The notes: a model not told the origin generated them from the sequence alone. A DNA stretch of 37,303 nt from Prevotella multiformis DSM 16608 (GCF_000191065.1 NZ_GL872284.1:3727-41029), one strand, 5' to 3'; positions 17,458-25,588 are shown, numbered from the stretch's first letter. Made by a program: numbers and translations.

Positions 17458-17925
17458 TTATTGCCGGATACCTATCTCACGTAACCATGCCGGAACGTCA
17501 AAGCTCGGGCAGGCCTTGCCCGGATTGAGCTGATGATGGCCGACAATACGTATCTGTGGAAAACGGCGGTGGAAATCCTGCACATAGCGTTTCAGTGCTT
17601 CACGCTGCGCTGCCGTCCGGGTATCCTTCGGCTTCATAGTCTTGTCGCAGCCGCCCACATACACGATGTGCCGGCTGATGCTGTTGAAACCTGCCGCGCC
17701 GTTGGTAACCTCCCATGGATCTACATTGGCATCCTCATTGTTGTCGACCAACCGCTCTACACGCCCGTCCAAGTGCACCATATCCGTGTAACCCACCTGC
17801 TTCCAGCCACGCCCGCCCTGACTTACAGGATTCGTATGCCACGCACGTATTTCCTTAGAGCTCAGCTCACGACCTTCGGGGGTGGCGGTGCAGTGGATTA
17901 CAAGGTACTTCATAGGATTACTCAT
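17458..17925 (-). CDS. N-acetylmuramoyl-L-alanine amidase endolysin (Amidase_2)
   Basis: A 155-aa enzyme that cleaves the amide between muramic acid and the peptide stem. The T7-lysozyme-like zinc site is complete: His11 in YLVIHCTA, His130 in IVGHHQ and Cys139 in GKACPSFD, with Lys137 and Tyr46 at the usual catalytic positions. No signal peptide is seen, so release should depend on a holin. The start overlaps the preceding stop as TAATG. An internal ATG at codon 5 (MKYLVIHC) is an alternative start. Confidence 0.92.
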   Translation of the reverse strand: MSNPMKYLVIHCTATPEGRELSSKEIRAWHTNPVSQGGRGWKQVGYTDMVHLDGRVERLVDNNEDANVDPWEVTNGAAGFNSISRHIVYVGGCDKTMKPKDTRTAAQREALKRYVQDFHRRFPQIRIVGHHQLNPGKACPSFDVPAWLREIGIRQ

Positions 17926-18122
17926 TAACCCTGTGGAAGTTCTGGTTCAGCATATTCTGCCAAGCCCCGTCCGACAACATCCTGGGCACGCTCTTCGTCG
18001 AACTCCAGCACCGTACCAGCCTCATAACGGACTGACAAGTCAAACTTGTCGAGGAAGTCTTCTGTCACCTTGATAGAAACCATCTTAACTTCTTTCTCTC
18101 CTGTCTTAATCTTCTTTTCCAT
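17925..18122 (-). CDS. Small head-region protein
   Basis: A 65-aa protein with a lysine-rich N-terminus, then VSIKVTEDFLDKFD...RYEAGTVLEFDEERAQDVVGRGLAEY. This layout is common in short phage proteins encoded next to the capsid gene and probably forms a small beta-barrel or mini-domain. The second Met (residue 14) could be the start. A role in head completion is possible but unproven. It follows the capsid gene by about 40 nt and overlaps the amidase start. Confidence 0.65.
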   Translation of the reverse strand: MEKKIKTGEKEVKMVSIKVTEDFLDKFDLSVRYEAGTVLEFDEERAQDVVGRGLAEYAEPELPQG

Positions 18123-18163
18123 TTTATTGTTTTTAATGATTATACTATGCGCCGAACCATCGT

Positions 18164-19111
18164 CTATCCGCGAGGGGTAAACTTCGGTATCTTACGCTTG
18201 TCAAGCACAACGAACTCCTCGCCGAAAGCGATGTTGGTATCAGCCTTCATCAGCATCTTGAAGAAGTAGAGCTCACTCATGTTGCTCACCCTGTCAATCT
18301 TGATGACATGCTCGTCGTCCTGCAGGTTCACTGCTGCAAACAGATTGGATGTCATTGCATCAGGACTACAGAGCGTCGCAACAATGAGGTCATCCGGCCA
18401 CGCAGCGATGGTCTCAATCCTGATGTCCTTGTAACGCTTGATGTTACGTGTCGTCTCGTCGAGGTTCTTGTACTCACGGGCGGTCAGCTCGTCGTCATAC
18501 CTGTCGAAGTCGCTCACGCTCATCAGAATGCGCAGGTTCGGATTCTCACGGATAGCAACAGGAATTGACTTACGCACGGCAGCAAGACGGTCAAGCATCT
18601 TGGCAGAGTCACTCTTTGCAACGATCACGTCCGTATCCTTTGCTGCCTGTGTCAGAATTCCGTTGAACAGGTGGTCATCATCGCTGCCTGCCTCGCCATT
18701 GACATAGTGTCCGCCAAGCTCGAACTGTACCTGTTTGGAAAGTGCATCAAGCAGCTGATTCTGAATCTGTGGAGGAAGTTCTGCAAAGACAAGGTCGCCC
18801 TTAGGCTGGAAAGGCCTCCAGACCTGCTCAAAGGTACGTGGATTGAAGACCGTAAAGGCCATGAAGTCTACAGGATTAAGCTCCTTTTCCGAGTAATCGA
18901 ATCCACCCTTGCTGTCACTTACCTGAGGGTCTTCCTTCTGTTTCTGCAGCATCTTGCTTGTGCGCAGGCGTGGAATTGAAATCTTCTTGGACACGTTTGG
19001 AATCACGTGAATGAGACCCTTGTTCACAATCTCATTGTTGGTTGTCGCTACGGTAAGGAGCTGCTCGAGCACCTCACCATTGTAGTTTGTATTCTTAATC
19101 GTTATCGCCAT
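18164..19111 (-). CDS. Major capsid protein
   Basis: A 315-aa protein encoded directly after the ClpP-like protease/scaffold, the standard head gene order. The N-terminal region (about 1-60) is followed by acidic and beta-rich parts compatible with an HK97-type fold, such as FDRYDDELTAREYKN and the C-terminal IAFGEEFVVLDKRKIPKF. No clear short motif defines the family, so the call rests on context, length and composition. It should form the icosahedral shell after prohead proteolysis. Confidence 0.82.
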   Translation of the reverse strand: MAITIKNTNYNGEVLEQLLTVATTNNEIVNKGLIHVIPNVSKKISIPRLRTSKMLQKQKEDPQVSDSKGGFDYSEKELNPVDFMAFTVFNPRTFEQVWRPFQPKGDLVFAELPPQIQNQLLDALSKQVQFELGGHYVNGEAGSDDDHLFNGILTQAAKDTDVIVAKSDSAKMLDRLAAVRKSIPVAIRENPNLRILMSVSDFDRYDDELTAREYKNLDETTRNIKRYKDIRIETIAAWPDDLIVATLCSPDAMTSNLFAAVNLQDDEHVIKIDRVSNMSELYFFKMLMKADTNIAFGEEFVVLDKRKIPKFTPRG

Positions 19112-19146
19112 AGTAGGGTATATTATACTGTTTGTTAGTTGTTGAC

Positions 19147-20193
19147 TTACTTGCCGTGGTACTGGTCACGGATCTCACGCTGCCGTCTCTCCCAAGGACT
19201 CTCTTCTGCCGTCTGATTCCCCGGAAAAACATCCCTGACCATCTTCTTGGTCGGTAATGAAGCGAGAGCCTTCTTGCCATCATCGGGGTGTTCCTTCAGC
19301 AGGTTCTCATAGACAGGGCGTGTCTCGGCATTGATACGTCCGTCCTGTTCAGCTGCATCGAGCAGGGTCTTGCGTGCTGCAGCTGCTTCCTCTTCAACGG
19401 CATCCCTGAAACTCTTGAGCTGGGCCTTGAGGGAACTGTTTTCGGACTCAAGGTCGTTTACCTTGTCAGCCTTCGCTTCAATCTGGGCAAGACGTGCAAG
19501 CACCTCTGCATCTGTCACACAGTCATTGAACTGCGGGCGTTTCTTCAATTCTTCTAAATTCATATCTAAACTGTTTTGAGGCTCATTGAGCCGGTTATTG
19601 AATATTGCATAGATCTGCTCTGGTGTGCTTTCTTCTGGTACAGGGTCAGCATCATAGATGCCGTCGATGAAGCCGGAAATCTTTGCTTCCTCTGCTGTCA
19701 GCCAGTGGTCTGTTCCATCAAAATAGGATGACTTGATTTCAGCCTTATCCTTGCCCAACTTGTCCGCATACATATCACAGAGTGTGTCTTCAAGACTTTC
19801 CATCTGTGAGATCATGTCTTTCATGTCCCTGGTGTTGCCGTAGCATCCGCCACTGACGCTATGCAGCATCAGGCGTGCATAGCGGCTCATATATACAGGC
19901 TTTCCGCACAAGGCTATCACGCTTGCCATGGAAGCAGCGACACCATCAACATAGATGGTTATGTTGGCCTTGCTTGCTCTCAGGGCATTGAAGATGGCAA
20001 TACCTGTATAGACCTCGCCACCTATGCTGTTGATACGAACATCTATGTTCTTATAGGTTGCCTCAGCTGCCATCAGCTCACGTGTTATCTGGGCACTGGT
20101 AATCGTACCATAGCTGTCTCCTATGTCACCATAGAGGAGGATGCAGCAGGTGTCTTCACCTGGAATGATATTAAAGAATGTCTTTGCCTTCAT
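19147..20193 (-). CDS. ClpP-like prohead maturation protease fused to scaffold
   Basis: A 348-aa protein. Residues 1-185 are a ClpP/SppA-type serine protease with the active-site set: Ser88 in GVAASMAS, His111 in RLMLHS, and Asp162 in GTDHWLTAEEA. The C-terminal part (about 205-348) contains a long coiled coil (ADKVNDLESENSSLKAQL) and is basic at the end, as expected for an internal scaffold that is cut away during maturation. It is the first gene of the leftward late operon and starts 40 nt from the conserved -7 block of its promoter. Confidence 0.9.
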   Translation of the reverse strand: MKAKTFFNIIPGEDTCCILLYGDIGDSYGTITSAQITRELMAAEATYKNIDVRINSIGGEVYTGIAIFNALRASKANITIYVDGVAASMASVIALCGKPVYMSRYARLMLHSVSGGCYGNTRDMKDMISQMESLEDTLCDMYADKLGKDKAEIKSSYFDGTDHWLTAEEAKISGFIDGIYDADPVPEESTPEQIYAIFNNRLNEPQNSLDMNLEELKKRPQFNDCVTDAEVLARLAQIEAKADKVNDLESENSSLKAQLKSFRDAVEEEAAAARKTLLDAAEQDGRINAETRPVYENLLKEHPDDGKKALASLPTKKMVRDVFPGNQTAEESPWERRQREIRDQYHGK

Positions 20194-20235
20194 TTTCTTT
20201 ACTTGAATTACTGCCGATCATTGCGGATTACGGTG

Positions 20236-20267
20236 CAAAGGTGAAATATTTTCCGCATCCATGCAAA
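20236..20267 (-). promoter_or_regulatory. Late promoter, leftward (head/lysis/tail operon)
   Basis: On the minus strand TTTG (20267-20264) is followed by exactly 20 nt and then CACCTTTG (20243-20236), matching the Bacteroidota -33/-7 layout with a non-consensus -7 start (CA rather than TA). The extended blocks TTTGCATG and CACCTTTGCAC are identical to those of the rightward promoter at 20336-20370. A weak -7 box suggests activator dependence. Confidence 0.65.
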
Positions 20268-20276
20268 CTCATATTT

Positions 20277-20326
20277 TATCATACAAACTTTATAATCAGA
20301 TTGTTAACCTACAAAGTTGCATCATA
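20277..20326. promoter_or_regulatory. Paired upstream elements of the divergent late promoters
   Basis: ATAAAGTTTGTATGATA on the minus strand (20293-20277) and ACAAAGTTGCATCATA on the plus strand (20311-20326) are related sequences. They sit 25-26 nt upstream of each promoter's TTTG element and read toward it. They are plausible binding sites for one late activator controlling both operons. Confidence 0.5.
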
Positions 20327-20335
20327 CGGAAACCA

Positions 20336-20370
20336 TTTGCATGCGTCATTAAAAGGCTGCACCTTTGCAC
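20336..20370 (+). promoter_or_regulatory. Late promoter, rightward (terminase/portal operon)
   Basis: TTTG at 20336-20339, 20 nt, then CACCTTTG at 20360-20367. It shares TTTGCATG and CACCTTTGCAC with the leftward promoter. The ATG of the small terminase follows the -7 box by about 19 nt, so the leader is very short. Confidence 0.65.
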
Positions 20371-20386
20371 TATAATTTGGTGAAAG

Positions 20387-20833
20387 ATGGCAAAAGAATT
20401 AAGCAACACGCAGAAAAAAGAGTGGGCAAAGACGCTCTATCTGAAAGAGAACCTTACACAGCAGGAAATAGCTGACCGTGTGGGGGTATCACGCATCACG
20501 GTCAACCGGTGGATAGCTGAAGGGAAATGGGAGGAGCAGAAGGTCGGGCTCACACTCACCCGTGAAGAGCAGGTGTCCAACCTCTACCGGCAGGTAGCAG
20601 AGATAAACAGGAAGATTGCAGAGAAGCCGGAGGGCGAACGCTTCGCAAGTACGACAGAGGCGGACATACTCGGCAAGCTGTCTGCTGCAATTCGCAAGAT
20701 GGAGACAGACGTCGGTATTGCTGACATTATAAGCGTGCAGACCAAGTTCATTGAGTTCCTGCGGCCTGTAGACCTTGACAAGGCTAAGGAACTTACACAG
20801 CTGTCTGACGCATTCATAAAATCACTCTTATAG
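20387..20833 (+). CDS. Terminase small subunit-like HTH protein
   Basis: A 148-aa protein with a helix-turn-helix at about residues 24-48 (LTQQEIADRVGVSRITVNRWI) and a helical C-terminus. It sits directly upstream of the large terminase. HTH proteins of this size occupy the small-terminase slot in Mu-like phages and recognise DNA to start packaging. It is the first gene of the rightward late operon, with a very short leader. Confidence 0.75.
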   Translation: MAKELSNTQKKEWAKTLYLKENLTQQEIADRVGVSRITVNRWIAEGKWEEQKVGLTLTREEQVSNLYRQVAEINRKIAEKPEGERFASTTEADILGKLSAAIRKMETDVGIADIISVQTKFIEFLRPVDLDKAKELTQLSDAFIKSLL

Positions 20834-20844
20834 TCATAGAAAGA

Positions 20845-22377
20845 ATGAAACTGGTTGATAGAAATGCACTTCTTGATTGGGAGAAGTTCTTACAGGATAT
20901 TATGCGCTCAACTCCAGTTGACAAGGATATGAGTGTCGCTGAGCGTGAAAAGCATCGTATATATCTTGAAGCTCACCCGATTGAGTGGATTAAGTTTTTC
21001 TTTCCAAGTTATGCGAAGTATGAGTTCGCAGACTTTCAGAAAAGAGCTATTCGTCGTATCATTGCACACGACGAATGGTACGAAGTGCTGTCCTGGTCTC
21101 GTGAGCTGGCGAAGTCTACCATCACGATGTTCATCGTAATGTATCTCTCACTGACAGGAAAAAAGCGCAACATAATTCTTACCTCCAACAGCAAGGACAA
21201 CGCCATACGCCTGCTCGACCCTTACAGAGCGAATCTGGAGGCCAATGGGCGTATCATTGCCTATTACGGAAAACAGAAATCAATAGGGGCGTGGACTGAA
21301 GACGAGTTCATAACCAAGGGCGGTGTCGCCTTCCGTGCCATCGGTGCAGGGCAGTCTCCTCGTGGTTCACGTAACGAGGCCATCCGCCCGGACGTGCTGC
21401 TTGTAGATGACTTCGACACAGACGAGGATACAAAAAATCCTGACATCATCCAGAAGCGTTGGGAATGGTGGGAACAGGCTCTTTACCCGACACGCTCAAC
21501 ATCAGAACCTACACTGATTGTCTTCTGCGGAAACATAATCGCCAAGGACTGCTGCGTCACACGTGCTGGAGAGATTGCAGACCACTGGGACATTATCAAT
21601 ATCCGCGACAAAAACGGCAAAAGTACATGGCCGCAGAAGAACACAGAAGAGCATATCGACCGCACACTCTCAAAAATCTCCACGCTCTCACAGCAGCACG
21701 AGTACTTCAACAATCCGATTTCTGAAGGTGAGATATTCAAGCAGGTTGTCTACGGCAAGGTTCCGGCACTTTCCAAGTTCAAGTTCCTCGTTATCTACGG
21801 AGACCCTGCACCTGGAGAAAGCCGTGGAAAGAAAGGCAAGTCTTTCAAGGCCGTTATGCTCCTTGGAAAGAGAGACGGAAAACTCTACGTAATTAAGGCA
21901 CGCCTTGCACAGGCTCTCAATGCCGAGTTCATCGACTGGTATGTGCAGCTGCTTGAATATGTTGCAGGGCGCAGCACCGTCTACTGCTGGATGGAGAACA
22001 ACAAGCTGCAGGACCCTTTCTTCCAGCAGGTGTTCCGTCCATTGGTACGAAAGGTGCGGAAAGACAAGAATATCACCTTGTACATTCAAGGAGACGAGGA
22101 AAAGAAGACTGACAAGGCCACACGTATCGAGGCGAACCTTGAGCCTATGAATCGTGAAGGAAACCTGATTCTCAATGTGGAAGAGCAGGACAATCCGCAC
22201 ATGAAGGAACTCGAGGACCAGTTCAAGCTCTTCACCCTTTCAATGAAGTATCCTGCCGACGGTCCTGATGCCGTGGAGGGTGGAAACAGGAAGATAGACC
22301 AGACTGCACAGCGTGCAGACCGGCCGCTCACACAGTCAAGAAGAAGTGTAAGAAACAAAAACAAATTCAGGATATGA
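20845..22377 (+). CDS. Terminase large subunit (Mu gp28-like)
   Basis: A 510-aa packaging motor. The ATPase domain carries an atypical Walker A, SRELAKST (about 85-92), and a Walker B, DVLLVDDF (183-190). The C-terminal RNase H-like nuclease starts near FLVIYGDPAPG, with Asp320 as a likely metal ligand. The end, DAVEGGNRKID, is typical of these proteins. The stop overlaps the next start as ATGA. It cuts and pumps DNA into proheads at the portal. Confidence 0.92.
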   Translation: MKLVDRNALLDWEKFLQDIMRSTPVDKDMSVAEREKHRIYLEAHPIEWIKFFFPSYAKYEFADFQKRAIRRIIAHDEWYEVLSWSRELAKSTITMFIVMYLSLTGKKRNIILTSNSKDNAIRLLDPYRANLEANGRIIAYYGKQKSIGAWTEDEFITKGGVAFRAIGAGQSPRGSRNEAIRPDVLLVDDFDTDEDTKNPDIIQKRWEWWEQALYPTRSTSEPTLIVFCGNIIAKDCCVTRAGEIADHWDIINIRDKNGKSTWPQKNTEEHIDRTLSKISTLSQQHEYFNNPISEGEIFKQVVYGKVPALSKFKFLVIYGDPAPGESRGKKGKSFKAVMLLGKRDGKLYVIKARLAQALNAEFIDWYVQLLEYVAGRSTVYCWMENNKLQDPFFQQVFRPLVRKVRKDKNITLYIQGDEEKKTDKATRIEANLEPMNREGNLILNVEEQDNPHMKELEDQFKLFTLSMKYPADGPDAVEGGNRKIDQTAQRADRPLTQSRRSVRNKNKFRI

Positions 22378-22799
22378 GCCAGTTTATAGACATCAGGGAT
22401 TATGATGCAAGTGTGCACAGAGAGATACTCGATGCACTTGTCAGGGACGACGAATCGCTCGTAGAGATTTGCGAAGACAGAGCCATTGCCGAAATGCGAA
22501 GCTATCTTAACAAACGATACGACTGTAATATGATATTCTCAGAAACAGGTGACAAGCGCAATCAGCTAATTCTGATGATGGTGATAGACATTGCCGTGTA
22601 CCACATCTTCTGCATCCACAACCCCATGAAGCTCTCCCAAGTACGTAAGGACAGATATGAAAGAGCTGTTGAATGGATGAAAGCCGTTGCAGAAGGGCAG
22701 ATCTCTATAGACGGGGCACCGCTCCTTCCGGAAGAAGAGAGAGCAGCAAAGGCGTCACTGATGTTCAGAAGTAACAGGAAACGGATAAACAGATTATAG
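22374..22799 (+). CDS. Mu gp36-like head protein (DUF1320)
   Basis: A 141-aa protein with the DUF1320 pattern: an N-terminal helix (LVEICEDRAIAEMRSYLNKRYD), a central hydrophobic helix (ILMMVIDIAVYHIFC) and RYERAVEWMKAVAEGQI. Mu-like phages encode it near the head genes, and it is thought to be a head-tail connector. It is translationally coupled to the terminase and ends 2 nt before the portal gene. Confidence 0.8.
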   Translation: MSQFIDIRDYDASVHREILDALVRDDESLVEICEDRAIAEMRSYLNKRYDCNMIFSETGDKRNQLILMMVIDIAVYHIFCIHNPMKLSQVRKDRYERAVEWMKAVAEGQISIDGAPLLPEEERAAKASLMFRSNRKRINRL

Positions 22800-22801
22800 A
22801 T

Positions 22802-24139
22802 ATGAGCAAGAAAAGCAAAAGAATAACTGTCAGTGGAAATATACCACGGCAGAATCAGAGGCAGCCTGCTGTTATCAGGCTGACCCAGCCTAAACGCTTC
22901 AGCATAGACACCTCAGACTTCATGAGTGCCGTCCGTGCTGCAGAGAATGTCGACTATACACAGCGGTCTAAGCTCTATGACCTTTATACGGATATTATGC
23001 TTGACGCACACCTGTCAAGTGTAATTGACAAGCGTAAGAATGCCGTATTGTGTTCAAGTGTCGAGTTCCAGCGTAACGGAAAGCCTGACGATGCCATCAA
23101 TGAGCAGATACTTTCACCGTGGTTCTACCGATGTGTATCGGATATACTTGATGCACGTTTCTGGGGATTCTCCCTGCTTCAGTTCTACAGGAACGGCGAA
23201 TGGATAGACTACGACCTCGTTCCACGCAAGCACGTGGAACCGGTCCGCAGGCTAATCCTTGGCAGGCAGACGGACATCCAAGGTATGTCCTGGGATGAAT
23301 TCTCCGACCTTCTGTTCATTGGCCGAGACACCGACCTTGGATTACTTGCAAAGGCTGCACCGTGGGTCATATACAAGCGCAATACGACCGCTGACTGGGC
23401 ACAGTTCTCAGAAGTCTTCGGCATGCCCATTCAGGAGTATATCTACGATACTGACGACGAGGATGCCCGTGAACGTGCTCTGCAGGATGCAAACTCTATC
23501 GGTTCTCTTGCTACTTTCATTCACGGCAAGGACACGGAGCTGCAGCTACGTGAAGCCGGGAACAAGACCGGCTCTGCAGATGTCTACGAGCGGCTTGTAG
23601 AGCGCTGTAACAGCGAAATCTCAAAGCTCATACTTGGTAACACCCTGACCACCGAATCATCTGATAAAGGCACGCAGGCACTCGGCACCGTCCATAGGAA
23701 GGTGGAGGAGAACGTTGCCAAGGCTGACAGGGAATATGTCCTCAAGGTGCTGAACTATGATATGACAGACATCTTCGCCCACATGGGCATCAACACCGCC
23801 GGCGGGAAGTTCTGCTTCCCGGAGAAGAAAGACATTGACCCTAACACTGAGATGAGTGTTCTTACGCAGCTGCACACGACCTTCTCTCTTCCTATTGATG
23901 ATGATTACCTCTATGAGAAATTCGGTATCGAGAAACCGAAGGACTATGACCGGCAGAAGCAACAACAGGTGGAGGAGAAAAAAGCACGTGAGGAAAAACT
24001 AAAGCAGCAGACAGAGGAAGAAGACCCTGACGGCACTACGCAAACATCAAAAGGCAAAGGTCAAATCTCAAGGTTCAAGAACCGCCTGCACTCTTTTTTC
24101 GTGAAAGCCCCGGAGGACGGGGCTCGTTTAGACTGGTAG
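22802..24139 (+). CDS. Portal protein (Mu gp29-like, DUF935)
   Basis: A 445-aa portal that forms the dodecameric DNA channel of the head. DUF935 hallmarks are present: YDLVPRKHVEP, SWDEFSDLLFIGRDTDLGLLAKAAPW, and AQFSEVFGMPIQEYIYDTDD in the middle, with ILGNTLTTESSDKGTQA after. The C-terminus is a Lys/Gln/Glu-rich linker and a short end, SFFVKAPEDGARLDW. The final codons contain a strong -1 frameshift signal (24094-24124) leading into the frame of the next gene. A portal-minor head fusion of about 898 aa may therefore be made in addition. Confidence 0.92.
   Translation: MSKKSKRITVSGNIPRQNQRQPAVIRLTQPKRFSIDTSDFMSAVRAAENVDYTQRSKLYDLYTDIMLDAHLSSVIDKRKNAVLCSSVEFQRNGKPDDAINEQILSPWFYRCVSDILDARFWGFSLLQFYRNGEWIDYDLVPRKHVEPVRRLILGRQTDIQGMSWDEFSDLLFIGRDTDLGLLAKAAPWVIYKRNTTADWAQFSEVFGMPIQEYIYDTDDEDARERALQDANSIGSLATFIHGKDTELQLREAGNKTGSADVYERLVERCNSEISKLILGNTLTTESSDKGTQALGTVHRKVEENVAKADREYVLKVLNYDMTDIFAHMGINTAGGKFCFPEKKDIDPNTEMSVLTQLHTTFSLPIDDDYLYEKFGIEKPKDYDRQKQQQVEEKKAREEKLKQQTEEEDPDGTTQTSKGKGQISRFKNRLHSFFVKAPEDGARLDW
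24094..24124 (+). promoter_or_regulatory. Candidate programmed -1 ribosomal frameshift signal (portal to minor head protein)
   Basis: The heptamer T TTT TTC occupies 24094-24100, in the correct register of the portal frame. A 5-nt spacer (24101-24105) precedes a perfect 7-bp GC-rich stem, AGCCCCG (24106-24112) with CGGGGCT (24118-24124), loop GAGGA. The -1 frame is open from here through the ATG at 24178 and to 25497. All elements of a classic -1 signal are present at standard spacing. Confidence 0.65.
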
Positions 24140-24177
24140 TCAACAACACCTACTTCGATACAGATGATGCGCCTTCT

Positions 24178-25497
24178 ATGGATATTCAGATAAGTGAGGC
24201 TGTTTTGAGAAAGGCACTTGAGAATATCTACAACAAGAAGTTCAATGTGAAGACTGACATAGAACCATATCTCTATGAAGCTGTACGGGACATCTTCAAC
24301 CAGGCTACAGACGAGACTTTTGTTTCTTCCGACCATGACAATGAACTCAGAAAGCAGCTCAGACACAGCAACGAGGTGTTCTCGGCATTCAAGGTGCACC
24401 GTGCGCAGAATGATATGGCTGCACGACTGCTGGATTCAAATGGTAATTTAAAGCCGTTCAATCAGTGGTTGAATGATGTCCTGCCAATTGCCTCTCATCA
24501 GTGTGGTTCTTGGTTCAAGACAGAATATGACACGGCGGTGCTCCGTGCGCATCAAGCAGCAGACTGGCAGCAGTTCCGCCGTGAGCAGGATGTGCTGCCT
24601 AACCTCAAGTGGATGCCGTCGACGAGCCTGCACCCGGGAGAAGACCACCGCCAGTACTGGGGCACGATACGCCCGGTCAACGATGAATTCTGGAACGAGC
24701 ACAGACCGGGCGACCGCTGGAACTGCAAGTGCACCCTGTCGAGTACTGACGAGGCTGTGACACCTGTACCTGTAGATGATGTACACTCTGAACCGCAGCC
24801 GGGGCTGAAAGGGAATCCAGGCACAACGGGTGAGACGTTCTCTGATGATCATCCATATTTCCCAAAGTCATGTAATGATTGCGCATTCTATAATCCTAAG
24901 TTTAAGGATAGACTAAAAAGTTTGTTTACAAACAGGCTAAAGGACTGCTATCATTGTCCGTATGTAGATGGCTGTATTGATAGAAGTAATAAAGATGGCT
25001 TTAAATTAACCCATAAATATAAAAATGGTGGTGCACTTTATATTCATGCAGACACAGAAAAGAAAAAAGGGGATTACAAGGCTATCGTAAAAATAGCAAA
25101 CGATTTTGCTAAAGAAGGTAAGATTGTCAGGGTCACGCCACGAGTGCATTATAAGTCTGACAGTTATGCAAAAATATATGGTAAACTTATAGGAACACGA
25201 TACGAAAAGAAATGCCCAGACTTTGAAGTAGATGGAAAATTCTATGAGTATGAAGGCTTTATAAAACCATGGAGTAAGAAAAAAGTGGGACGCATGTTAT
25301 CACATGGTATAGAACAATCATCTCGTATAGTAATCAATAATACAAAAGGCTGTTCTGACCGCTTCATAAGAAAGCAAATTATGGCAAGGAAGCATTTGGA
25401 CGAACATGCAATAAAAGAAGTTTGGATTTATGAGAAAGGGAAAACAAGACTATTCTATAAAGACGGGAAGTTCTATAAAAACAACGGAGGAAAATAA
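24178..25497 (+). CDS. Minor head protein (Mu F-like) with C-terminal toxin-like nuclease domain
   Basis: A 439-aa protein. Residues about 1-215 form a Mu F-type head morphogenesis domain, with the hallmarks LHPGEDHRQYWG, PVNDEFW and GDRWNCKC. From about residue 218 (24832) the DNA turns AT-rich and the protein becomes Lys/Tyr-rich. There are Cys pairs (CNDC and CYHCPYVDGC) and then a segment with PDFEVDGKFYEYEG (347-360) and IKEVWIYEKGKTRLFYKDG. This resembles the nuclease-type effector tails, CdiA-CT or barnase/ColE5-like, often fused to phage head proteins. The exact family and activity are inferred. The ATG has no evident Shine-Dalgarno, and the frame is open upstream into the portal gene, so entry by frameshifting is an alternative. 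Confidence 0.82.
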   Translation: MDIQISEAVLRKALENIYNKKFNVKTDIEPYLYEAVRDIFNQATDETFVSSDHDNELRKQLRHSNEVFSAFKVHRAQNDMAARLLDSNGNLKPFNQWLNDVLPIASHQCGSWFKTEYDTAVLRAHQAADWQQFRREQDVLPNLKWMPSTSLHPGEDHRQYWGTIRPVNDEFWNEHRPGDRWNCKCTLSSTDEAVTPVPVDDVHSEPQPGLKGNPGTTGETFSDDHPYFPKSCNDCAFYNPKFKDRLKSLFTNRLKDCYHCPYVDGCIDRSNKDGFKLTHKYKNGGALYIHADTEKKKGDYKAIVKIANDFAKEGKIVRVTPRVHYKSDSYAKIYGKLIGTRYEKKCPDFEVDGKFYEYEGFIKPWSKKKVGRMLSHGIEQSSRIVINNTKGCSDRFIRKQIMARKHLDEHAIKEVWIYEKGKTRLFYKDGKFYKNNGGK

Positions 25498-25547
25498 TTT
25501 CCTCCGCGATGCAACGTGCCGTAGCACATGCTAACTTCTTGATGAAG
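25475..25547 (-). ncRNA. Candidate small RNA antisense to the 3' end of the minor head/toxin gene
   Basis: On the minus strand, a hairpin ATGTGC/GCACGT with a C(UACG)G-type tetraloop (25529-25514) is followed by a perfect 9-bp stem CGGAGGAAA/TTTCCTCCG (25506-25485) and TTGTTTTTAT. The latter pair forms a standard intrinsic terminator. A promoter-like element lies just upstream. The predicted transcript is about 73 nt and overlaps the last codons of the toxin-like domain. A short 18-codon ORF starts inside it. Start and end are estimates. Confidence 0.45.
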
Positions 25548-25553
25548 CTGCTG

Positions 25554-25585
25554 CAAATATACAACTTATAAACGAATAAAACAAG
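25554..25585 (-). promoter_or_regulatory. Promoter of the candidate small RNA
   Basis: On the minus strand CTTG (25585-25582, three of four -33 bases) is followed by 20 nt and then TATATTTG (25561-25554), a perfect -7 box. Transcription would run away from the downstream morphogenesis gene toward the end of the minor head gene. Confidence 0.5.
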
Positions 25586-25588
25586 CAA

